Part shown: positions 17,196 through 27,265 of the stretch, one piece after another
How the letters are laid out: each line of letters starts with the position of its first letter
How positions within the stretch are numbered: the stretch's first letter is position 1
DNA from: Viridibacterium sp035456105
GTDB lineage: Bacteria; Pseudomonadota; Gammaproteobacteria; Burkholderiales; Rhodocyclaceae
Assembly: GCA_035456105.1 (NCBI GenBank)
Contig: DATIDV010000022.1
Span: forward strand, 124,001 to 188,000
Reading direction: 5' to 3'
Length of the DNA stretch: 64,000 bases
Translations under genes and position numbers: made by a program
The notes under the pieces: generated by a model
The model's input: the letters and a program-made list of their open reading frames with translations, nothing else
Told to the model about the DNA's origin: nothing
Databases searched by the model: none

Positions 17196-18080
17196 CTAGC
17201 CGTACGAGCGTTGCCGCATCCATTTGGTCATGATCCATTTCTCGCCGGCCTGCACGGGCGCACCGCCGTGCAGGGTCATCGGATCGATCTGGCCATGCGC
17301 GTTGCAGTAGCGGAAATAGACCGCGCAGCCCTTCTGTGGCGTGACCGAGATGCCTGCGTCGGGGAAGATCGTTTCGCCACCGGCTTCCACGTCGCTGAGG
17401 TACATGATCATGGTGCTGACGCGCTGGCCGCCGACGGCGACATGCGTCGAGCTGCCGACTTCGTGCGGCGGGAAGTAGTCGAAGTGCGGGCGGTATTCGC
17501 CGCCCACGCCGTAATGCAGGATCTGCAGCCCTTCGCCGTTGGCCAGCGGCCAGTTCATGAGCTTCGCTACGCGATTGTCGATGCGCGTGATGAACTCGTC
17601 CTCGCAGCGATCGAAGAAGGTGCCTTCGCTGGTGCGGTTGGCGATGACGTCGTGCTCGCCGGTGATCGGATTGACGGTGGTCGAGCGCTTGAGCTTGTCA
17701 CGTGAGCGTTCGATGAGTTCGTCGCACTCGTCGTGTGACAACATGTCGCTGAAAATGATGATCTGCGGACGCTCCGAGCGCAGCACGACATTAACCATGC
17801 GGTCGCCGGCGTCGATGCGGTTGCCTGCGGCGATGGGCATGGCATCGTACTGATAGGGATTGACGGCGCGCCCGGCGGCGGAGAAGGCGGGGATGAAGGC
17901 CGGAGCGGGTGGTGCGACGGGCAACGGAACGTCCGGCGCGAGCGCCTGGGCGACCTTGAAGGTGGCGGTCGCCACATCAATGCCGGCACCGACCATGGCG
18001 CCGATCATGGATTCCGGCGAGCAGCCGCGCTGGATATTGTCATTGAGCCAGCTTTGCCAGCCGGAGTCGAACTGTGGCAT
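17196..18080 (-). CDS. Prolyl 4-hydroxylase-like 2OG-Fe(II) oxygenase
   Basis: 294 residues. The C-terminal P4Hc domain (about residues 95-292) has the HxD motif in YRPHFDYFPPHEVG, the distal histidine in DPMTLHGGAPV and the following lysine of EKWIMTKW that binds 2-oxoglutarate. It would hydroxylate proline or another residue in a protein or peptide. Residues 5-50 (GWQSWLNDNI through VATATFKVAQAL) match the N-terminal module of the cupin-type oxygenase encoded just downstream. A proline-rich linker (residues about 50-70) joins the parts. The shared module suggests both enzymes act on a common partner; this is inference. Confidence 0.88.
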   Translation of the reverse strand: MPQFDSGWQSWLNDNIQRGCSPESMIGAMVGAGIDVATATFKVAQALAPDVPLPVAPPAPAFIPAFSAAGRAVNPYQYDAMPIAAGNRIDAGDRMVNVVLRSERPQIIIFSDMLSHDECDELIERSRDKLKRSTTVNPITGEHDVIANRTSEGTFFDRCEDEFITRIDNRVAKLMNWPLANGEGLQILHYGVGGEYRPHFDYFPPHEVGSSTHVAVGGQRVSTMIMYLSDVEAGGETIFPDAGISVTPQKGCAVYFRYCNAHGQIDPMTLHGGAPVQAGEKWIMTKWMRQRSYG

Positions 18081-18259
18081 GTGGAGCGCCCTTGCACGGA
18101 AACGGGAGTGGAAATGTCAGCCGGATACGCACTTTGGCGCTGCGGCGTGACGCGGAATCTACTACCCATTATGAAGTTTGTGGATACAACAAACCTCGTG
18201 CACTGCAGCACCGGAAAGGGCTATGCGCCGCTGATGCGGCTGTGGAAATGCGGTGGGGC

Positions 18260-19441
18260 TTAGATGCGGGAGCCGAGTGGTGCGGTCTTGTCGAGCGCCG
18301 GACCGAAGGACTCCACCGGAACCGGGCGGCCAGTCAAATAGCCTTGCAGGAGCTGGAAACCGATTTCACGACAGACATTCGCTTCAGCCTCGGTTTCGAC
18401 GCCTTCGGCGACCGGGATGGAGCCCAGGTCGAGGATCAGGCGCACGAGATCACCCACCACGCGACGCTTGCGTTCACTGGCGCGGTCAATCTCGCGGATC
18501 AGTGCCATGTCGAATTTCACGAAATGGGCCGGAGTCTCGCCCAACTCGTTGATGCGCGCCTGACCTGCGCCGAAATCGTCGTACGCGAAGCGCGCACCGA
18601 TGTCCTTGAGACGCTCGGCCAGAATGCGCATCTGGGCGGTTTCGGTCACTGCGGTTTCGTGGATCTCCACCACCAGATCCATCTCCGGGAAGTCCTGCAG
18701 CACGTTTCGGATCGAGTGGTAGAACTCTTCCGTGAAGGTTTCCTTGGGGTGCGTGTTGACGAAAATGGCGTGGCCATTGAGGTGCGGTGCAATGGTGCGC
18801 AGGCCATATTCGCGAAAGGCCACGCTCAGTTCGACTTCACGATGCAGTGAAGCGGCCAGCTCGAACAGGCGGATCGGCGAGTTGGGCAGGGGAGGCATCT
18901 TGGCGCGCCCGAGCAGCTCATAGGCAAACAGATTGCCATTGCCCGCATGCACGATGGGCTGGGCGGCTCCGGTCAGCCCATGTCCGCCCAACAGGGCGAT
19001 GAACTCTTCCTCATGCGCGACGAAATATTCCGACAGCATGAAGTCGGGTGAGATGAGCATGGTGTGCGTCGAGGGCGGCGCTACTTCAGCGTCGACCACG
19101 TGTTCCTTGAGGCGGAACTCGGCCGTGCCAAAGTGGATGATGTCGCCCACCTTGAGCAGGCAGGAGCCTTCCACGCGCTCGCGATTGACGAAAGAGCCGT
19201 TGGTGCTATCGAGGTCGGTAAGCTTGAGGCTGGTGCTGACGTCGAGCGTCAGATAGGCATGCTGGCGGCTGAGGCCAACGGCGGCGATCGCCAGATGATT
19301 CTGAGCGTCACGTCCGATGCGGTAAGGCAATTGGTCGATATTGCGTGTGACGATCGAACCGTCTGCAGCAACAGATTCCAGAAACCATTGTCTTTCCACG
19401 GCGGGCCGTCCCCTACAGCTGAATGAATGCTCACGAGCCAC
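18260..19441 (-). CDS. FHA-EAL domain protein, c-di-GMP phosphodiesterase-like
   Basis: 393 residues. An N-terminal FHA domain (about residues 30-115) has YRIGRD, the SRQHAYL phosphothreonine-binding loop and DSTNGSFVN. The C-terminal EAL domain (about 145-385) has YELLGR at the EAL position, VVEIHETAVTE, AYDDFGAGQ, VKFDMALI and PVAEGVETEAEA. Most catalytic acidic residues and the lysine are kept, so activity against cyclic di-GMP is possible, though the motif is ELL rather than EAL. The FHA domain implies control by Ser/Thr phosphorylation, an unusual combination. No kinase is nearby. Confidence 0.88.
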   Translation of the reverse strand: MAREHSFSCRGRPAVERQWFLESVAADGSIVTRNIDQLPYRIGRDAQNHLAIAAVGLSRQHAYLTLDVSTSLKLTDLDSTNGSFVNRERVEGSCLLKVGDIIHFGTAEFRLKEHVVDAEVAPPSTHTMLISPDFMLSEYFVAHEEEFIALLGGHGLTGAAQPIVHAGNGNLFAYELLGRAKMPPLPNSPIRLFELAASLHREVELSVAFREYGLRTIAPHLNGHAIFVNTHPKETFTEEFYHSIRNVLQDFPEMDLVVEIHETAVTETAQMRILAERLKDIGARFAYDDFGAGQARINELGETPAHFVKFDMALIREIDRASERKRRVVGDLVRLILDLGSIPVAEGVETEAEANVCREIGFQLLQGYLTGRPVPVESFGPALDKTAPLGSRI

Positions 19442-19572
19442 TGATCAGCGTTGTTGATTGGCCGCTGTGCCCAGTAGATGGCGCGTAGTGTTCAAGTCTA
19501 GACGAAGAGCCTTGCTTACGTGCGTGCGCTCGTCCGTTAGATTCTGCGGCGCACAGCAAACGACGCTCTTCA

Positions 19573-20151
19573 TCAATCAGGCGTCGGAATGACATGTTGC
19601 CGCCTGTGGCGCATCCATTCTTCGTTGAGGATGGCCCAGCGCTCGTGATCACACCAGCGTCCGCCGATCTTCAGATATTTCGGCGAAAAACCTTCAAGTC
19701 TGAACCCTGCGCTTTGTAAAAGAGTGCGTGATGCCAGATTGTCCGGCTGGATATTGGCTTCGATGCGGTGCAGCGCCAGCCTGCCAAAGCCCGCGTTCAA
19801 GACCAGCGGCAGGGCGGTACGCATGTATCCTCGGCCGGCGTTGGGCGCCAGCGCGTAGTAGCCCAAATATGCGTTGCAGAAGAGGCCACGCACGATCTGG
19901 CTGAAATTGAAAACGCCGACCAGGCTGCGGTCATTACGGCGAATGGCGAGCAGGCTCTGATAATCGTCATAAGCGGATCTCTCCAGCCAGGCTTCAAGGG
20001 CCTGCGCGGTAGCCGGTGCCTTGACCCAGGGGCTATGCAGATGTCGGGAGGCTCGCGTTGCACGCAGAAGCGCAGGAATGTCCGCGGCCACGGGAGCGCG
20101 CAGCTCGATCCACTGATTGTTCAGCGCAAGCGCAAAAGGAGGCTTGCCCAT
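19573..20151 (-). CDS. GNAT acetyltransferase, RimJ/RimL-like
   Basis: 192 residues from ATG 20151, supported by GAGG five bases upstream; the longer frame to 20259 overlaps the preceding gene and is discarded. The GNAT fold is seen in WIELRAPVAADIPALLRATRASR, RSLVGVFNFSQIVRG, the acetyl-CoA loop region YYALAPNAGRGYMRTALPLVL and the RIEANIQPDNLASRTLLQSAGF motif typical of RimJ/RimL ribosomal protein N-acetyltransferases. It lies 7 bp after an LpxL-type gene on the same strand. The real substrate is unknown. Confidence 0.85.
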   Translation of the reverse strand: MGKPPFALALNNQWIELRAPVAADIPALLRATRASRHLHSPWVKAPATAQALEAWLERSAYDDYQSLLAIRRNDRSLVGVFNFSQIVRGLFCNAYLGYYALAPNAGRGYMRTALPLVLNAGFGRLALHRIEANIQPDNLASRTLLQSAGFRLEGFSPKYLKIGGRWCDHERWAILNEEWMRHRRQHVIPTPD

Positions 20152-20158
20152 GCGCGCC

Positions 20159-21043
20159 TCAATACAGGCGGGCTTCGCCGGGCGGACGTGTCTTGAAGCG
20201 CTTGTGCACCCAGTAGTACTGCGCCGGGATCTTGCGCACTTCGCTCTCGATCCAGGCATTCATGCGCGCCGTGTCGGCCTCCACATCCTCGCCGGGAAAG
20301 TCTGTCCAGGGTTCGCTGAATTCGCCGACATAGCCACGCCCCCAGGGTTTCATGCGCACCACCAGCGGAATGACGACGGCATTGCCAAGGCGGGCGATGC
20401 GTGGCAGGCCCGGAATGGTCGCAGTCTGCACGCCGAAGAAGGGTGCGAAGATCGACTCCTTCGGGCCGTAGTCGAGATCGGGCAGGTAGTAGAAAGGGCG
20501 GCCCTGCTTGATGGCGCGCACCGCGCCGCGAATGCCTTCCTGACGCGACAGCAGCAATTGCGAGCGAAAGCGCGTGCGGCCACGCAGCAGCATCTTCTCG
20601 AGCAGCTTGTTGAGTTGCGCGGCATACATGCTGACGCAGTCCATCTCCATGGCCATGCGCGCGCCAGCCATGTCGAGGCCCACGAAATGCGGCACCAACA
20701 TGACCACGCCACGCCCCTCGGCATGCGCTGCACGTACCTTGTCGACACCGGGCAATTCCACCAGGCGACGGATGCGCGCCTCGCTGGCCCACCAGATCAC
20801 GCCGCGCTCCAGCATGCTGCGTGTCACCGCCACGAAGTTCTGCCGTGCCAGATGACGTCGTTGCGCCATGCTCAGCTCGGGAAAGCACAGGCGCAGATTG
20901 GTCATCACGACACGCCGTCGCGGCACCACCAGTACGTACAGGACGTGACCCAGCACCCAGCCGAAGGCAGCCTGCAGCGGAAGAGGCAGCCAGTGCAGCA
21001 GCCACATGAAAACGAGAAATAGGCGTGTGAAGAGTTTGGTCAC
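20159..21043 (-). CDS. Lipid A biosynthesis lauroyl-type acyltransferase (LpxL/HtrB family)
   Basis: 294 residues. It belongs to the inner-membrane acyltransferases that add a secondary acyl chain to Kdo-lipid A. An N-terminal membrane anchor (about residues 5-40) precedes the catalytic HxxxxD motif in VPHFVGLDMAG (about residue 118), then RQEGIRGAVRAIKQG and PDLDYGPKESIFAPFFG. It starts inside the end of the upstream homologous gene (ATGA overlap), so the two are translationally coupled and may add different acyl chains. Symbol not assigned because LpxL and LpxM cannot be told apart by eye. Confidence 0.9.
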   Translation of the reverse strand: MTKLFTRLFLVFMWLLHWLPLPLQAAFGWVLGHVLYVLVVPRRRVVMTNLRLCFPELSMAQRRHLARQNFVAVTRSMLERGVIWWASEARIRRLVELPGVDKVRAAHAEGRGVVMLVPHFVGLDMAGARMAMEMDCVSMYAAQLNKLLEKMLLRGRTRFRSQLLLSRQEGIRGAVRAIKQGRPFYYLPDLDYGPKESIFAPFFGVQTATIPGLPRIARLGNAVVIPLVVRMKPWGRGYVGEFSEPWTDFPGEDVEADTARMNAWIESEVRKIPAQYYWVHKRFKTRPPGEARLY

Positions 21044-21924
21044 TGTTCGGGTCGTTGTTGTTCTTCAGGACGGGTGTCAGGAGCGGCCACGCCGGCCGGC
21101 ACCTTGTAGCGGTTATAGCCCCACAGGTATTGCGTCGGGCAGCGCTGGATGAGGTCTTCGATATTGCGGTTGATGATGTGAACACGCTCTTCCAGCGTGC
21201 CGACCACCGCTTCCTGCGGTTCCAGGACATGGATGCGCCAGCCGCGACCGACGATACGTTCACCCCAGAACAGCAGAACGGCTGCGTTCTGGACTTCGGA
21301 AAGGCGGGCGGCCAATGTCATCGTGTAAGCAGGCTTGCCAAAGAACGGCGACCACTGCCCCTCGCCATTGCCGGGGGCCTGATCCGGCAGCAGCCCGGTG
21401 GCTTCGCCCTGGCGCAGTGCCTTGATCAGCCGTCGCACGCCGCCAAGGTCGGCCGGCGCGAGTTTGATGTGGCCCTGCTGGCGACCTGCGCGCAGGATGG
21501 GCTCGATGACGCTCTGCTTGGGTGGCCGGTAGAGCACGGTCATCGGCATGTGTTCGCCAATGTAGAGCGAGACGATTTCAAAGCAGCCCAGATGTGGCGT
21601 CAGGGCCAGCACGGCACGCCCTTCGGCACGCAGCGCTTCCACCTTCTCCCAGCCCACAATCTCGACGACATGCCCCAGGACTTTCGGCAATGGCCGCTGC
21701 CAGATGTAAGGCAGTTCGAACATCATGCGGCCGGTTTCCATGGCGGCATTGCGCAGTTCGGCCGATGTGGGCGCGCGCCGCAAGGCCAGCCCCATATTGT
21801 TGCGCATGCGCAGCCGGTAACGACCGGAGAGGCGGTAGGTCAGCCAGCCACCGATAGCGCCCATGCGGTGCAGGGCGGGGAGCGAAAAGTGGCCGAGCCA
21901 GCGGAACAGGTTTGAGATCAACAC
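21040..21924 (-). CDS. Second LpxL-type lysophospholipid/lipid A acyltransferase
   Basis: 294 residues from GTG 21924, chosen because homologues begin near LFRWLGHFSLPALHRMGA. An ATG at 22083 would add 53 residues (SALRPLAAEPEERPEAEL and onward) with no family resemblance. The catalytic motif is HLGCFE in LTPHLGCFEIVS, an HxxxxE variant as in some LpxM/LpxL proteins. PDQAPGNGEGQWSPFFGKPAYTMTL is the conserved acceptor-site region. It is coupled to the downstream acyltransferase. The start is uncertain; no strong ribosome binding site was found for either choice. Confidence 0.85.
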   Translation of the reverse strand: MLISNLFRWLGHFSLPALHRMGAIGGWLTYRLSGRYRLRMRNNMGLALRRAPTSAELRNAAMETGRMMFELPYIWQRPLPKVLGHVVEIVGWEKVEALRAEGRAVLALTPHLGCFEIVSLYIGEHMPMTVLYRPPKQSVIEPILRAGRQQGHIKLAPADLGGVRRLIKALRQGEATGLLPDQAPGNGEGQWSPFFGKPAYTMTLAARLSEVQNAAVLLFWGERIVGRGWRIHVLEPQEAVVGTLEERVHIINRNIEDLIQRCPTQYLWGYNRYKVPAGVAAPDTRPEEQQRPEQ

Positions 21925-22164
21925 GTGTGCAGTTGGATGGCGGGCAGCGTGAGGGCTGGAAAGCGGACCGGAAAGAGCATTGGAGTTGTCGTTTGACTGA
22001 TCTGGGTATTCTGCCTGCAGGATCGATAATTCTGCTTCTGGCCGTTCTTCAGGCTCGGCCGCGAGAGGCCGCAAGGCCGACATCCATTTTAATTCAAGGC
22101 CGTGGCCTGGTAGCCAATTGATTTCACATGCCTTGCGCTAACTGCGCCCTAACCGGACGGATGC

Positions 22165-22194
22165 TTGAACAGGGCACGCCCGGCGCGTTATGAT
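22165..22194 (+). promoter_or_regulatory. metK leader promoter
   Basis: TTGAAC (22165-22170) and TATGAT (22189-22194) with an 18-bp spacer. The predicted transcription start near 22201 coincides with the first base of the riboswitch fold. Confidence 0.65.
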
Positions 22195-22198
22195 CCGC

Positions 22199-22292
22199 AC
22201 TCGCCGAGTTAAAGACAACTTGCAGGGCGTGGGCCGACCAGCCAGATTTCCGGATCTGACGGGTCATGCCGAAATGCTGCTAAAGCGTCGTC
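22199..22292 (+). promoter_or_regulatory. SAM-II-like riboswitch upstream of metK
   Basis: The leader has the SAM-II layout. P1 pairs CGCC (22202-22205) with GGCG (22226-22229). The loop holds GTTAAAG (22208-22214) and CTTGCA (22219-22224). The conserved 3' segment GAAATGCTGCTAAAGCG (22271-22287) would form the pseudoknot. Between them is an extra hairpin (AGAT/ATCT near 22244-22256) not in the minimal SAM-II. SAM-II aptamers bind S-adenosylmethionine; metK makes SAM, so this is feedback control. The call is by eye from the consensus; the related SAM-V class shares the same core. Confidence 0.72.
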
Positions 22293-22298
22293 CGCTCG

Positions 22299-22338
22299 AA
22301 CCCCGGAGTCGGCCGCGCCGATGAATCCGGGGTTTTTT
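22299..22338 (+). terminator. Attenuator terminator before metK
   Basis: AACCCCGGA (22299-22307) pairs with TCCGGGGTT (22326-22334), followed by a run of T (22333-22338), only 19 bp before the metK ATG. It follows the riboswitch directly, so SAM binding probably sets read-through into metK. Confidence 0.85.
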
Positions 22339-22356
22339 CGTTTCAGGAGCAGACAT

Positions 22357-23523
<1,167 letters not shown>

Positions 23524-23555
23524 GACACAGTATCCGCACGCGCGCGTGCGAAATG

Positions 23556-23587
23556 AAAAAGGGATGGCATGCGCCATCCCTTTTTTT
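23556..23587. terminator. Bidirectional intrinsic terminator between metK and batD
   Basis: AAAAAGGGATGGC and GCCATCCCTTTTTTT form a perfect stem around a 4-base loop. A runs and T runs on both sides allow use by metK (plus) and by the Bat operon (minus). Confidence 0.92.
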
Positions 23588-23612
23588 CTGGCCGAGCGAC
23601 ATGCTGAGTCAG

Positions 23613-25355
23613 TCAGCTCTTGTACAAGGGCTCGAGTACGCTGTCGCTCGCAGTTGGCGTCGGCCCGGTCGCAGCTTGTTGTTGCTGGAACAGATCCCAC
23701 AAACGCTCGCCATGCCATGTTCCCGTGATGTTGGCGTAGAGATGACGATCGAGTTCGATTACGGCCTTAGCCAGCACAGGCTCACACAGGCGCGTCAGCG
23801 CGGTGAGCGTGTCGGGTGGATTGTCCGGCCAGCGTTGCCGTGCCCAGGCAAGCAGATGAACTCTCGCTTGGGCGGCGTCATTAGCGACGCAGCTGTTCTT
23901 CAACAATTCTTCCTGCTGACCTGGTGTAACAACGCGGGCTTTCGGGGTTTTCTGTTTTTCGGGTCTGGGTGCTGACGGAGTCGTGATCCGGCCGCGTGCG
24001 CGCCACCACGCAATCAGGGTGATCAGCCAACCGAGACCGAGCGCCAGAGAAATCCACGGCCACCAGTTGGCCGATGGCAATGCCGGACGAGTGGCCGTTT
24101 GCCGTGGAGGCGTCGACGGAAAGTTTTCTGCCGAAGGTGCAGACACGCCCGCGGGTATCTGCGGCGTGGCGCCGGCCGGGGCGGGGGCGATTGATATTTC
24201 GCGCGCCGGCAGCCGCGCGATCTCTTCCTTGTCGGTGGTCGTATTCCACCATCTGACTTCGATGGCGGGCAGCGTCAGCTTGCCGGGACGCGTCGGGATG
24301 AAGGCGAACTTTTGTTCACGCACGCCGGTATTGCCATTGTCATCCTTGTTGTCTTTCAGGGCCGGCTGGTCCGGGTAGAGCTTGAGCGCGTCACTGCTTT
24401 CGACATCGATTGCCGGCAGCGCAGAAGATGTCAGGCCTCTGGCCTGCAGCGTAAGCGTGCGCGTCACCGGCTCGCCGACCGTGAATTTCGGTGGATTCTG
24501 CGACCATTGCTCGGAAAGCTGCAGCTTGCTCGCAGGCAACCACTGGGCGTTGGCGAAGCTCGCAGGCGCCGGTTTGATGGTCAGCGCAAGCGGCTTGGAG
24601 GCGGCGCGCGCTCTGCGCTCGCGCTGGCCGAATGGATCGAAGATGCCACCCCCGCGGCCCGCTTCGATCACGCTGCCGTTGAAGATCACCGGTTCGCTCG
24701 TGAAGCTGCCGTCCTTCTGCGGATACACGAGGTAGCGACGCTCTATGACAAGGTACTCCTTGCCGTTGCGCACGGTCTGCGTTTGGCGATCTTCACCGAG
24801 TCGCTGAACCACGGCGTCCATGCCCGGAAACACCGGGTCGTTAAGGCTGCCGCCACGGCCCAGATCGACCGCACTGTAGAGGCGCACCGTCACGACCACT
24901 TGCTGCTGCACATAGGCTGTGCGTGGCTCGGCCGTCATCTCGACGAACAGATTGCTGCCCGCCTGATCCGTCGCGCCCTGACTTGCAGCGGTAACCTTGA
25001 GCGTGATCGGCTGGCTCGATTCGCCGCCCGCCGAGATCGCCGGAATGACGATCTGCCCTTCGTGCTTCGCCGCCAGGCTGATCTGCCATTGCGTGCTGCG
25101 GCTGATGCGGCCGTTGATCATCTGGAAACTGGAGCCCTGACTCCGGCCGAGGACTTCGAAGTCGCGGCCAAGTGGCGCGAGGTCGGGGTCGGCGCTACTG
25201 CCGTCGCTCTGCAAGCTCAGCGTGAAGCTCTCGCCGACTGCTACCGGATTGCGGTCGACCGTTGCCTGCAGTGTTGCCTGTGCGAGCGTCGGGCCGAGCA
25301 GCAAGAGCGCTGCGCCCAGTAGCGCCAGAATTGCTTTGGCATACTTTCTTACCAT
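23613..25355 (-). CDS. batD: BatD-like membrane protein, aerotolerance operon
   Basis: 580 residues. A signal peptide (residues 1-28) is followed by BatD-type beta domains (LQATVDRNPVAVGESFTLSL at the start, LVIERRYLVYPQKDGSFTSEPVIF near 205) and one membrane helix near residue 435, then a cytoplasmic tail. BatD works with the VWA proteins BatA/BatB in an envelope complex whose exact role (stress tolerance, metalloprotein maturation) is not settled. It is the last of six overlapping genes; its start lies inside the end of batB/C. Confidence 0.88.
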   Translation of the reverse strand: MVRKYAKAILALLGAALLLLGPTLAQATLQATVDRNPVAVGESFTLSLQSDGSSADPDLAPLGRDFEVLGRSQGSSFQMINGRISRSTQWQISLAAKHEGQIVIPAISAGGESSQPITLKVTAASQGATDQAGSNLFVEMTAEPRTAYVQQQVVVTVRLYSAVDLGRGGSLNDPVFPGMDAVVQRLGEDRQTQTVRNGKEYLVIERRYLVYPQKDGSFTSEPVIFNGSVIEAGRGGGIFDPFGQRERRARAASKPLALTIKPAPASFANAQWLPASKLQLSEQWSQNPPKFTVGEPVTRTLTLQARGLTSSALPAIDVESSDALKLYPDQPALKDNKDDNGNTGVREQKFAFIPTRPGKLTLPAIEVRWWNTTTDKEEIARLPAREISIAPAPAGATPQIPAGVSAPSAENFPSTPPRQTATRPALPSANWWPWISLALGLGWLITLIAWWRARGRITTPSAPRPEKQKTPKARVVTPGQQEELLKNSCVANDAAQARVHLLAWARQRWPDNPPDTLTALTRLCEPVLAKAVIELDRHLYANITGTWHGERLWDLFQQQQAATGPTPTASDSVLEPLYKS

Positions 25356-27265
25356 GGTCGTTCTTCACTTCCCTGGGTCTGTTCCTGCTTCTTGTACTGA
25401 TAGAGAAACTTGCGCCGCCACAGCCCTCCGGGATCGTCCGGGATGCGGCGTAGCCATTGCTCATCGGCGCGGTTCATCTGTGGCGGTTTCTGATCCCCGG
25501 CTGTTGCTTCCTGCTTGCCTGCGCTCGACTGCGCGCTCTGTGTGCTCTGACTGTGAGCCTGATTCATGTCCCGCGAATGATTGTCGCCGCTGCTTGCCGA
25601 GCTGCGCTGTGCCCCTTGGCTCGCGCCCTGACTGGCACCTGCGCTCGAAGCTTGCTCCGAGCTTTGCGCCGAACTCTGTTTGCCCTGTTGCGAGTCGGAA
25701 GCGGAGTGCGAGCCCGAGGACTGCGCGGAAGACTGACCTTGTCCGCCAGAAGATTGCGCGCTGCTGCTTGCGCCCTTGTTGTCGGCACTGCTGCTCTGCG
25801 ATGAACTCTGGTTTTTGCCGTCGTTTTGCTTCTGATTCTGCTTCGGATCCTTCTGCTGTTGCTGCAACAGTTTCTCGACGAGCTCCTTGTTGTGCTTCGC
25901 GTCAGGGAAATCCGGCTGACGCTTCAGCGCATCGTCATAAGCGGCAATGGCTTCCTGGTACTGGCTCATCTGCGCCAGTGCATTGCCCCGGTTGTAGGCG
26001 GCGTCAGCACTGTCAATGCCCTTGAGTCCATCCAGCGCGGCCTGATAGTCGCCTGCACGATAGTTGGCCGCTGCGCGCCATTGCGGATCATGGAAGAGCC
26101 GTGCGGCCTTCTTCGCGTCCTTCTCCTTCAACGCCTGCTGCGCACGCTGATCGTCGCGCTGCCACAGGCTGCTCCACTCGAAAGCCTGTGCCGGACGCGG
26201 CATGGGCAGCAGGAAGAAGACGAGCATGACAACCATATAGCCGCGACGGAACGCGAGGGCGCCGAGCAACAACAAGGGCAGAAGCAGCCACGGGCCTTCA
26301 TCGCGCCATTGATCGCTGTTGAGGCCCTCGACTTTCTTGCTGGCCTTCTCGTCGAGTACGTTTTCGAACGGCGCCAGCAAGGCGTGGAAATCGCTGTCGT
26401 CGATGGCAAGACGCCGATAGCTGCCATGGCCTTGGCGCGCCAGCGCTTCGAGCGCACCATCGTCGAGCCTGGGCAGGACCATACTGCCATCACGGTCCTT
26501 GATGAAGCCGCCATTGCTATCGGGAATCGGTGCGCCTTCGGGGGTGCCAACCCCCATGATGGAGAGTGCGTGACCGGCTGCGGTGAGATGCGTGATCGCA
26601 TCCTTGACGGCACCTGCTGGCGCACCATCGACGCGGCCGGTGATCAGCAGCACACCGCCCTGCGTTGCGCCGGCCTGCGTCAGCAGCTGTTGTGCCATGG
26701 CAATCGCACGATCCGGTCGCGAGCCTTGCGCCGGCATCAGGTCGGTCGTCAGGCTGCCAATCTGGCTGGCGATGGCTTTTGCATCGGAGCTGAGCGGGCT
26801 GACGACGAAGGGCGTGGCGGCATACACGACGAGGGCGGTATCGCCTTCCTTGCGCTGTTCGAGGATGTCGCGCAGCTTGAGTTCGGCGCGTTGCAGACGG
26901 CTCGGCTTTATGTCGGCTGCGTCCATCGAGCGCGACAGGTCAAGCAGTACGACGAGCGCCGATTGCTGGCGGAAGACGGGCTGTTCGAGTTTCTGCCAGG
27001 CTGGGCCTGCCAGCGCGAAGATGCCCAGTACGCCGCCGAGCGCGAGTGCACCGAATGACCAAGGCCCGCGATGGGTGTCCTCACCGATCAGCAGATGCGA
27101 CAGCAGGCGCGCATCGACCACGCTCTGCCAGCTGCGGCTGACGAGGCGTTGCCGGCCTATCTGCCACAGCAGTGCGGCGAGCGGAAGTAGTGCGAGCAGC
27201 CACAGCGGGCGGAGAAAGTGAAAGTTTGCCAGCAGTGTTGTCATGGATGTCGAAGGCAACTCCAT
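25349..27265 (-). CDS. batB: BatB-BatC fusion: VWA domain plus TPR and Ser/Gln-rich tail
   Basis: 638 residues. Membrane helices at about 18-36 and 70-88 precede a von Willebrand A domain (about 92-290) with an intact MIDAS DLSRSMD. Helices near 328-362 follow, then TPR repeats (about 375-455: NYRAGDYQAAL, AYNRGNALAQMSQYQEAIAAYDDAL). A low-complexity Ser/Gln/Gly tail of about 110 residues (480-590) ends in a short conserved segment (QWLRRIPDDPGGLWRRKFLYQY). BatB and BatC are separate in many species; the fusion is common in Proteobacteria. The start overlaps the batA stop (TGATG) with GGAGG five bases before. Confidence 0.9.
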   Translation of the reverse strand: MELPSTSMTTLLANFHFLRPLWLLALLPLAALLWQIGRQRLVSRSWQSVVDARLLSHLLIGEDTHRGPWSFGALALGGVLGIFALAGPAWQKLEQPVFRQQSALVVLLDLSRSMDAADIKPSRLQRAELKLRDILEQRKEGDTALVVYAATPFVVSPLSSDAKAIASQIGSLTTDLMPAQGSRPDRAIAMAQQLLTQAGATQGGVLLITGRVDGAPAGAVKDAITHLTAAGHALSIMGVGTPEGAPIPDSNGGFIKDRDGSMVLPRLDDGALEALARQGHGSYRRLAIDDSDFHALLAPFENVLDEKASKKVEGLNSDQWRDEGPWLLLPLLLLGALAFRRGYMVVMLVFFLLPMPRPAQAFEWSSLWQRDDQRAQQALKEKDAKKAARLFHDPQWRAAANYRAGDYQAALDGLKGIDSADAAYNRGNALAQMSQYQEAIAAYDDALKRQPDFPDAKHNKELVEKLLQQQQKDPKQNQKQNDGKNQSSSQSSSADNKGASSSAQSSGGQGQSSAQSSGSHSASDSQQGKQSSAQSSEQASSAGASQGASQGAQRSSASSGDNHSRDMNQAHSQSTQSAQSSAGKQEATAGDQKPPQMNRADEQWLRRIPDDPGGLWRRKFLYQYKKQEQTQGSEERPW

